Assembly: GCA_002343445.1 (NCBI GenBank)
Contig: DDSP01000067.1
Coordinates: forward strand, 2,957-66,956
DNA: 64,000 bases
Direction: 5' to 3'
DNA from: Chthonomonas sp. UBA2387
GTDB taxonomy: Bacteria > Armatimonadota > Fimbriimonadia > Fimbriimonadales > Fimbriimonadaceae
Below, one piece after another: positions 1 to 8,638 of this stretch. The notes beneath the pieces are model-generated. The model had not been told where the DNA came from and made no database searches. It was given only the letters and a program-made list of their open reading frames with translations. Both the position numbers and the translations under genes were made by a program. Numbering within the stretch: position 1 is the stretch's first letter; each line of letters begins with the position of its first letter.

Positions 1-1
1 G

Positions 2-532
2 GATACGGTCGGCTTCATCCGCAACCTGCCCACGCACCTGGTCGCCGCGTTCGAGTCCACGTTGGAGGAGGCCACCGACGCCGACTTCCTCATCCACCTG
101 ATCGACGTGAGCATCGACAACTGGGAGATGCAACGCGACGCCGTCTTGGAGACCCTCGAGCGCCTGAAGGCGCACGAGAAGCCCACGATCACGGTGTTCA
201 ACAAGATCGACGCGATGCCCGACCCGACCGAGGCCCGACGGCTGGTGGCCGAGTGGCCGAACTCGGTGGCGATCAGCGCCCAGCGTGGGACGGGGATGAA
301 CGACCTGATGGCCGCGATGATCCGCCAGGTCCAGGGCCTGCTGGGTCGCGTGGAAGCCCTCGTACCGTACTCGGAGGCCTCGCTGGTGCAGGAGTGCTAC
401 AACTTCGGCCGGGTCCACACCGTCGAGTACCGGGACGAAGGCATCTGGATCGTAGCCGACCTGGTGGCCGAGATGCGCGGCCGGCTGGCGCGGTTCTCAG
501 CCGCGAACCTCCACCCGCCCACAAGGTCATGA
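2..532 (+). CDS. hflX: GTPase HflX, C-terminal part (5' end outside window)
   Basis: The reading frame is open from the first bases and the gene starts before the window; 176 residues remain. The first residues, DTVGFI, are the G3 element of a TRAFAC GTPase, followed by the 'HLV..FESTLEE...AD' stretch typical of HflX. NKID near residue 56 is the G4 motif and ISA near residue 78 is G5. HflX binds ribosomes and splits stalled or heat-damaged 70S particles using GTP. The C-terminal tail after the G domain is of normal length. The gene converges on the next one, with stops about 10 bases apart. The family call is secure from the ordered G motifs. Confidence 0.9.
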   Translation, partial: DTVGFIRNLPTHLVAAFESTLEEATDADFLIHLIDVSIDNWEMQRDAVLETLERLKAHEKPTITVFNKIDAMPDPTEARRLVAEWPNSVAISAQRGTGMNDLMAAMIRQVQGLLGRVEALVPYSEASLVQECYNFGRVHTVEYRDEGIWIVADLVAEMRGRLARFSAANLHPPTRS

Positions 533-543
533 TGCAGGAGCCC

Positions 544-2484
544 CTAGCCGCCAAACAGGGAGGCCCTGGCAAAGGCGAGTTTCCCGTCCCCTAGGCCGAT
601 GGCAAGCAGTGACGTCTTGTGCCACGCCAAGCCAGTCACCTTGCATCCGGCCTCGGGCGGGGCCACGCTCCACAACTCTTCTCCCGAAAGGGCATAGGCT
701 CGGACTTGCCCGCCTTCTTGTGCAATGGCGATCAGGGACCCATCGTCGGTTAGTGCGGCCGCAGTCGCTTTGGCCGAAGTGGAGAACAGCTCAGAAACTT
801 CGCCTTCCAGCGAAACTTGGAGGACCTTCCCGTTGCCGGCAACCAGCACAAACGAACCCCTCGGACTCCACTTCAAGAGCACCAATCCGGCAAGTCTCAC
901 CTGGGGTTGAGCCACCAATCGGGGCGTGTCGCTCCACAATCGCACCACTCCATCTTCCGAGAAGCTCGCCAACACCGAGCCATCACGAGACCAAGCCAAA
1001 CGCCGAATCGCTTCGTTGTGATGCTCGCGCGCCACGATGTTCCCCTTGTCGTTCCAGAAGACGATCGTCCCATCCTGTCCGCCGGAGGCGATCATGCCTC
1101 GGCTAGAAGCGGCCACGGACGTGAGGGGAGTCATCAAACCCCACTCCGAGACGTGGGATCCCTCGTGAGTCCAAGCGTTCAACTTCGAATCTTCGGCCAC
1201 AGAGAACAAGCGCTGACCGTCCGAGGACCAAGCGCCGCCAGACACAGAGCCCCTATGCTTCGTCAGCTCGATAAGCGACCTTCCGCTGTCTCCCCAGACG
1301 CGCAATGTGGCATCCTCCGACGCACTCATCAAAAGCGGTTTGGCTGGGCTCCAAGCCATGTCTGTAATGGCCTTCTTGTGGCGGCCCGCAAGCAGCTCTG
1401 CCCCCACAACCGGTAGAGGCACCAGTGCGTACTCGAGCGTTTCATCATGGCCTCCTCCAATGCGAAGCGTGCGTTTCCACGTTTGATAGCCAGCCCGACG
1501 AACGGTGACCGTCACTTCTTTCTCTGCGTCAACCGGGACGATGTGCTCCTTGCCATCAACGACATTTCCATCCACGTTGATGACCGCATCGTGGGGCGAG
1601 CCCGCAAACCTCAGCTTTGCGTGTTTCACACTTGCGGGCTCCAATCGCACCACAATGGGTTGCATAGGTTCGCCCTCGGTTGCGCTGATCGTGATGGTCT
1701 GTGGCTTGAAGCCTTCGCAGGTGACGCGGGCCTCGACAGTCTTGGTCTGACCGGGCTCGATGTCCAGTTTCAACTCCTTGTCGACGAGAACCTTGCCTCC
1801 AACCTCGACGGTGGCGTCAGAAGGTTCGACTTCGAACCGGACAACCACCCCTTTCTTCAACTTGACGGATAGCGATACGTTCTCGCCTGGAGCGCGGTCA
1901 GAAAGGCTCAAGACTTCCCGATACTCGGAGTATCCCGGCGCCGTGGCGTAAACGCCAACCAGACCATCCGAAGGCAGTGCGACCTGGTGCGTGCCCGGAC
2001 GAACCCGCTTGCCCTGCACCTCGAGGGTGGCGTCGGGCGGTTCTAAGGCAACCTGAAGCGAAACGAGCTTGGCCAGTTTCACGGCAACCCTCTCTCGCGA
2101 TCCGGCGCGCAATGTAAGGCTCCCGTTGTGCGATTGGTAGCCGAACGCCTCGACCGTATATCTTACAGCAAGGGAGCTTCCTCGTCGAATCGTAGCTCGG
2201 TATTCGCGAGTTCGTAGAGCCGCTCCGTTGACCTTGATGGTCGCAGATGGCGGCAACTCATCAAAGAGGACCGTACTCGTCAAGCGTGTTGGCGCAGGAG
2301 ACGAGGGCGGTTTCCATCCGCATTGGTTGCAGGCCCGAGCACGAGGAACTGTCTTGCCACACCCCCCGCACTTCATGGTCTGCGGTTGCTCGGCGTGCGG
2401 GATCTCCGCATGGAGTAGGCGCGTCCAAGCCGAAGGTACACACTCTAGCGACAACAAAACAATGAGTGAGAGAATCCACTTCAT
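544..2484 (-). CDS. Secreted zinc-ribbon / PEGA-like / WD40-repeat protein
   Basis: 646 residues when started at the ATG at 2484, which has AGGAG about 10 bases upstream and overlaps the stop of the kinase gene as ATGA; the longer frame to 2517 would intrude into the kinase. The protein begins with a hydrophobic signal peptide (MKWILSLIVLL). A CGGCGK...CNQCG zinc ribbon follows near residues 37-56. Next come several repeated beta-rich units with 'PPDATLEVQGK', 'PSDATVEVGGK' and 'PHDAVINVDGN' cores, which look like tandem PEGA domains. The C-terminal 280 residues are a WD40 propeller (WSPAKPLLMSASEDATLRVW, WSRDGSVLASFSEDGVVRLW). It probably acts outside the cytoplasmic membrane as a binding or scaffold partner of the coupled kinase. 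Ligand and exact role are unknown. Confidence 0.8.
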   Translation of the reverse strand: MKWILSLIVLLSLECVPSAWTRLLHAEIPHAEQPQTMKCGGCGKTVPRARACNQCGWKPPSSPAPTRLTSTVLFDELPPSATIKVNGAALRTREYRATIRRGSSLAVRYTVEAFGYQSHNGSLTLRAGSRERVAVKLAKLVSLQVALEPPDATLEVQGKRVRPGTHQVALPSDGLVGVYATAPGYSEYREVLSLSDRAPGENVSLSVKLKKGVVVRFEVEPSDATVEVGGKVLVDKELKLDIEPGQTKTVEARVTCEGFKPQTITISATEGEPMQPIVVRLEPASVKHAKLRFAGSPHDAVINVDGNVVDGKEHIVPVDAEKEVTVTVRRAGYQTWKRTLRIGGGHDETLEYALVPLPVVGAELLAGRHKKAITDMAWSPAKPLLMSASEDATLRVWGDSGRSLIELTKHRGSVSGGAWSSDGQRLFSVAEDSKLNAWTHEGSHVSEWGLMTPLTSVAASSRGMIASGGQDGTIVFWNDKGNIVAREHHNEAIRRLAWSRDGSVLASFSEDGVVRLWSDTPRLVAQPQVRLAGLVLLKWSPRGSFVLVAGNGKVLQVSLEGEVSELFSTSAKATAAALTDDGSLIAIAQEGGQVRAYALSGEELWSVAPPEAGCKVTGLAWHKTSLLAIGLGDGKLAFARASLFGG

Positions 2485-3716
2485 GGGGATACTTCTCCTG
2501 GAAAACGGTGACCGCAACCTTCTTGGCAGTACTTGGCATCTTGGGTGTTCCAGCCGCTACACTTTGGGCACTTCAGGTTGAACAGCGACACCCTTACGAC
2601 CTGCGGAACGGGAGGACGCACCACCTTGCGTCCGAGCACACGCTCCTTGCCGTCCTTGATCTCGACGGTAACCTCCTCCTCCCCATTGGTCCCGGCTTGC
2701 GTTGCGGTTTGGCCAGGTTTGAGGGTAGGGTCAATCTCCTCTCTGGTTTCGAATGGGATGACCTCCATTCGTGATGCCGTCACGATGGAGGTGCCGGGCG
2801 GCAGGGCAGCTTGACCTCGAGCCGGATTCGTCGGACGACTCATCAAGAATGTCGTTGAGATCGCAAGTGCCAAGAGAGCGCTTATGGCGAGCACCTTGCG
2901 CCGAATAGGTCGGCCGGGGGCGCTCGCATCAAGGAGCGCTTTTCGCATGGCTTCAGCAGATTCGAAGCGCTGCTCGGGCTTCTTCGCCAACGCCTTCGCG
3001 ACAGCGGATCGCACGTGCATGGGAAATCGAGCTGGAAGCGTAGGCGGAGACGCTTTGGCGTGCTTCTGCAGAACTTGGACCGTATCGCCGTCGAAGGGCG
3101 GCTTGCCAATGAGCATCTCGTAGAGGACCACGCCCAGACTGTAGAGGTCGGACTGGGGGCCGCAGTCCTTCCCAGTCGCCTGCTCTGGGCTCATGTACGT
3201 CACCGTTCCCATGGCTGCGCCGGTCGTGGTGATCGAAGTGCGGTCTCCCAGCTTGGCGATGCCAAAGTCGAGTAGTTTGGCTTTGGCGTCGCGGTCGCTG
3301 ATCCAAATGTTGGCTGGTTTGATATCGCGATGGACCGCCCCTTTGCGATGCGCCACGGCCAACCCTTGGAGCACTTGATCGGCGATTTGGATGGCCAAGG
3401 GTTGGGCAAGAGGGCCCCGCTCGAGTCGGGCCTTGAGCGTCTCGCCGGTCAGCTTCTCCATCACGAGATAGGGACCACGTTCGGAGACGCCCGAGTCGTG
3501 GATCTTGACGATGTTCTCGTGGTCCAGGAGCGCGATGACCTGCGCTTCGCGCAGAAAACGTTCGACCGCTTCCGCGTCATCAATGTAGTTGGGGTGGAGG
3601 AACTTGATGGCGACTTCGCGCGCCAAGACGCGGTGCTTCGCGCCAAACACCACACCCATTCCGCCCGATCCGATTCGCGGGCCCAACTCGTAAGCACTCA
3701 GCGCCGAAACCGACAC
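2481..3716 (-). CDS. PknB-type Ser/Thr protein kinase with C-terminal zinc ribbon
   Basis: 411 residues. The kinase domain is complete: glycine loop GSGGMG at 16-21, the ATP-binding lysine in VAIKFL at 38, the catalytic HRDIKPAN with Asp131, DFG at 150-152, and a GTVTYMSPEQ activation segment. A single membrane segment (about residues 275-294, VLAISALLALAIS) is followed by about 70 residues that the topology places outside. These carry a CPKCSGWN...CQEGCGHRF zinc ribbon. The start is GTG with AAGG about 7 bases upstream. The last codon overlaps the start of the PEGA/WD40 gene as ATGA, so the two are translationally coupled and probably work in one signalling path. Substrates are not evident. 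Confidence 0.9.
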   Translation of the reverse strand: MSVSALSAYELGPRIGSGGMGVVFGAKHRVLAREVAIKFLHPNYIDDAEAVERFLREAQVIALLDHENIVKIHDSGVSERGPYLVMEKLTGETLKARLERGPLAQPLAIQIADQVLQGLAVAHRKGAVHRDIKPANIWISDRDAKAKLLDFGIAKLGDRTSITTTGAAMGTVTYMSPEQATGKDCGPQSDLYSLGVVLYEMLIGKPPFDGDTVQVLQKHAKASPPTLPARFPMHVRSAVAKALAKKPEQRFESAEAMRKALLDASAPGRPIRRKVLAISALLALAISTTFLMSRPTNPARGQAALPPGTSIVTASRMEVIPFETREEIDPTLKPGQTATQAGTNGEEEVTVEIKDGKERVLGRKVVRPPVPQVVRVSLFNLKCPKCSGWNTQDAKYCQEGCGHRFPGEVSP

Positions 3717-3731
3717 TCCGCCACCTTCGAA

Positions 3732-3751
3732 CGTCGGCGCCTAGGCCGACG
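3732..3751. promoter_or_regulatory. Perfect dyad upstream of the kinase operon
   Basis: CGTCGGC (3732-3738) and GCCGACG (3745-3751) are exact inverted repeats around a 6-base centre. The dyad lies 16 bases before the kinase start codon, in the divergent gap toward the DUF1592 gene. It could be an operator or a 5' leader hairpin; nothing decides between these. Confidence 0.4.
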
Positions 3752-3836
3752 AACTGGAGACACTCTACCTCAGGAATCCTCCGAGTCAAGAGCGATTCCA
3801 CGTAGGGCAGCTTGGGCTTTGCAGTCGGGACCGGGC

Positions 3837-3842
3837 TAAAAT
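3837..3842 (+). promoter_or_regulatory. -10 box (TAAAAT) for a probably leaderless mRNA
   Basis: TAAAAT ends 8 bases before the ATG at 3851. A start site 6-9 bases after the box would coincide with the start codon, and no Shine-Dalgarno sequence is visible. Confidence 0.5.
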
Positions 3843-3850
3843 GGACTGAC

Positions 3851-6229
3851 ATGGCGAACACGAGGAAGGCGGCGAACAAGCGCACTTGGGTCGTTCTGGC
3901 TGTGGCCAGCGGCTTTCCATGGCTCGCCTACCATCTGGCCACCCAGAGCCAGGCGGATCAGGCCGCGCGCCAGACGCCCCCCACCTTCGCCCGCGACGTC
4001 AAGCCCGTCCTCGACCGAACGTGCGTGCCCTGCCACCGCGGCAAAGACGCCATGGGCGATCTCGACCTCTCCGTGTTCAAGAGCGAGAAGTCCGTGGTGG
4101 ACGGCGCCGAGACATGGATCCGCGTTTTGGAGAACGTTCGTGCCGGCCATATGCCTCCCGAGGGCGCCGGCACGCTTCGCCCCGAGCAACGCAGCCGCTT
4201 CGTGCAATGGGTGGAAACCACGCTGGCCAACGCCAACTGCGACATCCGCGAGCCGGGCCGCGTCACGATCCGGCGTCTCAACCGCACCGAGTACAACAAC
4301 ACAGTCCGCGACCTGTTGGGCATCGACCTTCGGCCGGCCGACGACTTCCCTTCCGACGACGTCGGCTACGGGTTCGACAACATCGGGGACGTGTTGTCCA
4401 TGTCGCCCCTGCTCATGGAGAAGGTGCTGGACGCCGCCGACCGAGTCGCGCGGGCCGCCATCGCCCTCCCCGAGTCCAAGTCGTTCAAGGTCAGCGGGTC
4501 CGACATGACGTCCACGGGGAACAGCAACGAAGTCGGCGGCGCTGCGCTTCTGTTCTCGAACGGCTCGCTGTTCTCGCAACACAACGCGCCGCGGCAAGGA
4601 CCTTACAAGGTGCGGATCGTGGCGGGCGCGACCAAGGCCGGGCCCGAAGACGCGCGCATGGCCGTGCTGGTCAACCGCCGCGAAGTCGCTGCCTTCTTCG
4701 TCCCCAACGAGCCCGATCAGCCCGCGCCGTTCGAGGTCCCGATCGACCTGCCCTCTGGACGGCACCGGATCGAGGTCGCCTTCACCAACGACCACTTCGA
4801 CCCCAACCACGCCGACCCCAAACGACGCGATCGGAATCTCCAGATCGAATCGGTCGAGGTGCTCGGGCCGCTCGACGACCAGCCGCTGCCGCCGAGCCAC
4901 CGGCGCCTCATCCCCAAGGACCCGCCCGCTCCGGACCAGCACCGCAAGACCGCCGAGGAGGCGTTGCGACCCCTGCTGGCCAAGGCCTACCGTCGCCCGC
5001 CCGAGCCCTCGGAGTTCGAACGGCTGATGGCGCTTTACGATTCGATTTATGCCGACAGCAGGGTGTTCGAGCGGGCGATGCAGGTGTGCGTCCAGGCCAT
5101 CCTGTCGTCGCCTCACTTCCTGTTCCGCGCCGAGACCGACCCCGCCCCCGACAAGCCGCGCGCACTCAACGGCTACGAGGTGGCGAGCCGCATGAGCTAC
5201 TTCTTGTGGGCCTCGATGCCCGACGACCGGCTGTTCTCGCTCGCCGCCAACGGCTCGCTGCTGAAGCCAGAGGTCAGGAGAGCCGAGGTCAAGCGCATGC
5301 TCGCCGACCCCAAGGCGCGGTCTCTCGGCGACGACTTCGTGTACCAGTGGCTGCAACTGCCGCGACTCCGCGAAGTCTCGCCCGACCCCGAGCGCTTCGG
5401 TCCTTTCCCCTCCACTCTGCGCGATGCCATGCGCACCGAGACGCTCCTTTTCGCCAAGGAGGTCATCGAAAAGGACCTGAGTCTGTTGGAGTTCATCGAC
5501 GGGCGGTTCACGTTCCTCAACGAGTCACTGGCAGCCCACTACGGGATCCCAGGCGTGTCGGGCACCGAGTTTCGCAAGGTGACCCTCCCCGACGACCGGC
5601 GCGGCGGCGTGCTGGGCCACGGCAGCATCCTCACGCTCACCTCGAACCCCACGCGAACCTCGCCCGTGAAGCGCGGCAAATGGGTGCTGGAGCAGTTGCT
5701 CGGCACGCCGCCCCCGCCCCCGCCTCCGGGAGCCGGCGACCTGCCCGACGAAGGCAAGAAGGTGGAGGGCAAGACCCTTCGCGAACGGCTGGAGGACCAC
5801 CGCAAGGACCCCGCCTGCGCCACGTGCCACGCCCGCATGGACCCCATCGGCTTCGCCTTGGACAACTTCGATGCCGTCGGCCGGTGGCGCACCGAGGACG
5901 GAGGACTGCCCCTGGACGTGACCGGCGTGCTGCCTGGTGGCGAGCGCGTCTCGGGCCCCGCGACGCTGCGCAAAGTCCTGTTGAGCAAGGCCGATTTGCT
6001 CCGTAAGAACATGGCCAACAAGATGCTCACGTACGCCATCGGGCGCGGATTGCGGTTCAGCGACCAGTGTTTTGTAGACGAGATCGCCGCCTCCATCGCC
6101 AAGCGCGGCGACCGATTCTCGTCCCTGATCGAAGCCGTCGTCGAGTCGGAACCCTTTTTGACGAGAGGCGTTCCGACAAGCAATTCCGGAACGTCTAAGG
6201 AAGGAACAGGAGCGAGCACCCAGCGATGA
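3851..6229 (+). CDS. DUF1592-family protein with cytochrome-c motifs (DUF1587/1592/1588/1585)
   Basis: 792 residues from the ATG at 3851. An upstream in-frame ATG at 3812 lies before the -10 box and is unlikely to be used. An N-terminal membrane anchor (WVVLAVASGFPWLAYHLA) is followed by a c-type heme motif CVPCH near residue 57. Then come the DUF1587-like 'RLNRTEYNNTVRDLLG', a carbohydrate-binding-like middle, DUF1595/DUF1592 ('MSYFLWASMPDD'), DUF1588 ('GVLGHGSILTLTSNPTRTSPVKRGKWV'), a second heme motif CATCH, and the DUF1585 tail. These domains always travel together in the family, usually beside a DUF1552 gene as here, and are thought to be periplasmic electron-transfer or oxidoreductase proteins. 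The substrate is not known. Confidence 0.88.
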   Translation: MANTRKAANKRTWVVLAVASGFPWLAYHLATQSQADQAARQTPPTFARDVKPVLDRTCVPCHRGKDAMGDLDLSVFKSEKSVVDGAETWIRVLENVRAGHMPPEGAGTLRPEQRSRFVQWVETTLANANCDIREPGRVTIRRLNRTEYNNTVRDLLGIDLRPADDFPSDDVGYGFDNIGDVLSMSPLLMEKVLDAADRVARAAIALPESKSFKVSGSDMTSTGNSNEVGGAALLFSNGSLFSQHNAPRQGPYKVRIVAGATKAGPEDARMAVLVNRREVAAFFVPNEPDQPAPFEVPIDLPSGRHRIEVAFTNDHFDPNHADPKRRDRNLQIESVEVLGPLDDQPLPPSHRRLIPKDPPAPDQHRKTAEEALRPLLAKAYRRPPEPSEFERLMALYDSIYADSRVFERAMQVCVQAILSSPHFLFRAETDPAPDKPRALNGYEVASRMSYFLWASMPDDRLFSLAANGSLLKPEVRRAEVKRMLADPKARSLGDDFVYQWLQLPRLREVSPDPERFGPFPSTLRDAMRTETLLFAKEVIEKDLSLLEFIDGRFTFLNESLAAHYGIPGVSGTEFRKVTLPDDRRGGVLGHGSILTLTSNPTRTSPVKRGKWVLEQLLGTPPPPPPPGAGDLPDEGKKVEGKTLRERLEDHRKDPACATCHARMDPIGFALDNFDAVGRWRTEDGGLPLDVTGVLPGGERVSGPATLRKVLLSKADLLRKNMANKMLTYAIGRGLRFSDQCFVDEIAASIAKRGDRFSSLIEAVVESEPFLTRGVPTSNSGTSKEGTGASTQR

Positions 6230-7566
6230 GTCCCCACACGTTGTCCCGAAGAGCCGTCCTGCGCGGACTTGGCACCATGGTCGCGCTTCCCGCGCTCGAC
6301 GCGTTCGCGCTCGCGAGTGCGTTCGCCCAAGGCAAGCCCGCGCATCCCATCCGCGCGGCGTTCCTGTTCGTGCCGAACGGCATCAACATGGACCACTGGC
6401 GGCCGACGGGCGAGGGCTCCGAATTCGACCTGAAGAGCATCCTCGAGCCGCTGGCCGACCTTCGCGGCGAGTTCTCGGTGCTGACGGGGCTCACCCAGCG
6501 CAACGCGTTCGCCTTGGGCGACGGCCCCGGCGACCACGCGCGGTCGTCGGCCGCTTGGCTCACGGGCGTCCACCCCAAGAAGACCGACGGCTCGGATATT
6601 CGGTGCGGCATCTCGGTGGACCAATTGGCAGGCATGCACTTGGGCAAGCACACGCGCTTCGGCACGTTGGAGATCGGCTGCGAACGCGGCGCGCTGGCGG
6701 GGAACTGCGACTCGGGTTACTCGTGCGCCTACTCCTCGGCGATCTCCTGGAAGACCGAAACGACGCCTCTGCCCAAGGAAGTCAACCCCCGACTGGTGTT
6801 CGAGCGGTTCTTTGGCGGTGGCGACACGGCAGAGGCCGCTGGGGCCCGCGCCGATCGGCTGCGCGCGCGGAAGTCGGTGCTCGACTTCGTCTCGGAAGAC
6901 GCCGCCCGCTTGGCCGGCCAGCTTGGCGCCCGCGACCGCATGAAGCTCGACGAGTACTTGACCGGTGTTCGCGAAATCGAAGAACGCTTGGCCAAGATCG
7001 AGAAGGACGCTCTGGAAGTCCCCGCTGGTTTCGAGCGGCCTCGTGGCGTACCTTCCGACTATGGCGAACACATCCGCATCATGGGCGACATGATGGTGCT
7101 GGCGTTCCAGGCCGACCTCACCCGCGTTTGCACGTTTATGTTTGCCAACGAGGGCAGCAACCGCAACTACCGCCAGATCGGCGTGAGCGACGGTCACCAC
7201 GACATTTCGCACCACGGAGGCGATGAAGCCAAGCTGGAAGCCAAGCGCAAGATAGATCTTTTCCACACACAACAACTGGCCTACATCCTCAAGCGCATGG
7301 CCGCCATTCGCGAAGGCGATGGCACGTTGCTCGACAACTGCATGGTGCTCTACGGCGGCGGCATCAGCGATGGCAACCGCCACAACCACGACGACCTGCC
7401 TTTGGTTTTCGCGGGCCGAGGCGGTGGCACCATCGAGCAAGGCAAGCACGCGGTCTATCCCAACGGAACGCCTATGGCCAACCTGTTCCTTTCGATGCTC
7501 GACCGATTGGGCATCCGAGAAGACAAGTTCGGCGACAGTTCCGGCCGGATCGAACGGTTGTTCTAG
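6226..7566 (+). CDS. DUF1552 family protein, Tat-type signal
   Basis: 446 residues. The start codon overlaps the previous stop as ATGA, so it is coupled to the DUF1592 partner. The N-terminus reads LSRRAVLRGLGTMVALPAL, a twin-arginine-like signal ending near an AFAQG cleavage site. The rest has the DUF1552 signature pattern, including 'FVPNGINMDHWRP', 'GDHARSSAAWLTG' and a late 'YGGGISDGNRHNHDDLP'. DUF1552 resembles the alkaline-phosphatase/sulfatase-like DUF1501 group. Its enzymatic activity is unproven. The stop codon overlaps that of the opposite-strand uvsE within a CTAG tetranucleotide. Confidence 0.88.
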   Translation: MSPHTLSRRAVLRGLGTMVALPALDAFALASAFAQGKPAHPIRAAFLFVPNGINMDHWRPTGEGSEFDLKSILEPLADLRGEFSVLTGLTQRNAFALGDGPGDHARSSAAWLTGVHPKKTDGSDIRCGISVDQLAGMHLGKHTRFGTLEIGCERGALAGNCDSGYSCAYSSAISWKTETTPLPKEVNPRLVFERFFGGGDTAEAAGARADRLRARKSVLDFVSEDAARLAGQLGARDRMKLDEYLTGVREIEERLAKIEKDALEVPAGFERPRGVPSDYGEHIRIMGDMMVLAFQADLTRVCTFMFANEGSNRNYRQIGVSDGHHDISHHGGDEAKLEAKRKIDLFHTQQLAYILKRMAAIREGDGTLLDNCMVLYGGGISDGNRHNHDDLPLVFAGRGGGTIEQGKHAVYPNGTPMANLFLSMLDRLGIREDKFGDSSGRIERLF

Positions 7567-8474
7567 AAGAGGGCCGATAGGTCGCGCTTCAGGCGGCCGA
7601 CGGCGAGTTCCTTGGCCTTCGCCTCCACGTCCACCGTGAGCGGCCACCCCAGCCATTCCGGCGGGAAGTCGCTTGCTTCGATGAAGTCGTGGTGCCGCTC
7701 CGGCTTGGGGCCATCCCACCCGTCTCGTGGGCTGGAGATGTGAAACAGCGGTTCGCGGTTCCAAGTCGCCCGTGCGAGGGCTGTTGCTTCTGCTATGCTC
7801 AGACCATCCGGATTGCAGCGATGGTGATGGACATCGTACACCAGAGGCAAGCCTGTATCGCGACACACGGGCAACAGGTCGCTTGGAGTAAACACCTTGT
7901 CGTCGTTTTCCAGCGTGAGACGATCGCGGACCCTATTGGGCAAACCTGCCAGACGTTCGCAGAGTAGACTCAACGCCGAACCCTTGTCGCCATAGGCGCC
8001 TCCCCCGTGGATGTTGATCACGTCCGCACCCACCCACTCGGCTACTTCCGAGTGATACTCCAGTTCCGCGACCGAGTGCCCATGCGTGGACGCGTTGGGC
8101 GAATTGAGGACCACGAACTGGTCCGGGTGGAACGATAGGCGGATACCAAGCGCAGCCGCTCGCCGGCCGGACTCGACAAAGCGTTCGACAATCTGCTCCC
8201 AGCCCGGAAGTTCGCGAATCGCGTAACCTGCAGCGGGGTGGGTCTTGACCGGCAAGATCTGGCTGTTGATGCGGAACGCACCGATCCAGAGACGCGCGCA
8301 GGCGTCCAGCGCCACGCCCAGTGCCTCGGCATTGTGGCGGCACAGGTCGGCGAGGCGCAGCAACCGCTCGGTGTCCGAGAGGCGCAACATGGCCGTCGCT
8401 GTCGTCGTGCGGAACTTGATCGGCTCCAGAGCGAACTGGCAACACAGCCCGAGGCGCAAGCCGGTGTTCAGCAT
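7563..8474 (-). CDS. uvsE: UV DNA damage endonuclease UvsE (UVDE family)
   Basis: 303 residues if started at the ATG at 8474 just before the conserved 'LRLGLCCQF' strand; the frame stays open to 8549, but the extra 25 residues do not look like the family. UvsE is a TIM-barrel endonuclease of the AP-endonuclease 2 superfamily that nicks DNA 5' to UV photoproducts. Visible metal-site segments are 'LSFHPDQFVVLNSP', 'INIHGGGAYGDK', 'LENDDKVFT', 'PLVYDVHHHRCN' and 'HISSPRDGW'. The last 30 residues with 'HHDFIEASDFP' and 'DVEAKAKELA' also match the family. No strong Shine-Dalgarno is seen, so the start is uncertain. Confidence 0.9.
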   Translation of the reverse strand: MLNTGLRLGLCCQFALEPIKFRTTTATAMLRLSDTERLLRLADLCRHNAEALGVALDACARLWIGAFRINSQILPVKTHPAAGYAIRELPGWEQIVERFVESGRRAAALGIRLSFHPDQFVVLNSPNASTHGHSVAELEYHSEVAEWVGADVINIHGGGAYGDKGSALSLLCERLAGLPNRVRDRLTLENDDKVFTPSDLLPVCRDTGLPLVYDVHHHRCNPDGLSIAEATALARATWNREPLFHISSPRDGWDGPKPERHHDFIEASDFPPEWLGWPLTVDVEAKAKELAVGRLKRDLSALF

Positions 8475-8638
8475 GTTGCGAGGGAATTTGGCTGCCCTTG
8501 TTGGACTGGTTGCGGAACATCCGATGAGAGAAACGATGAACACGCACACCTGAGTGCTGGAGAGTCGGCCCTAGTTGAACCGCGGAGAAGCAGATGTGTT
8601 GGGGGGATGAGCGCGTGTAGCACAACGGACTCGCGTCG

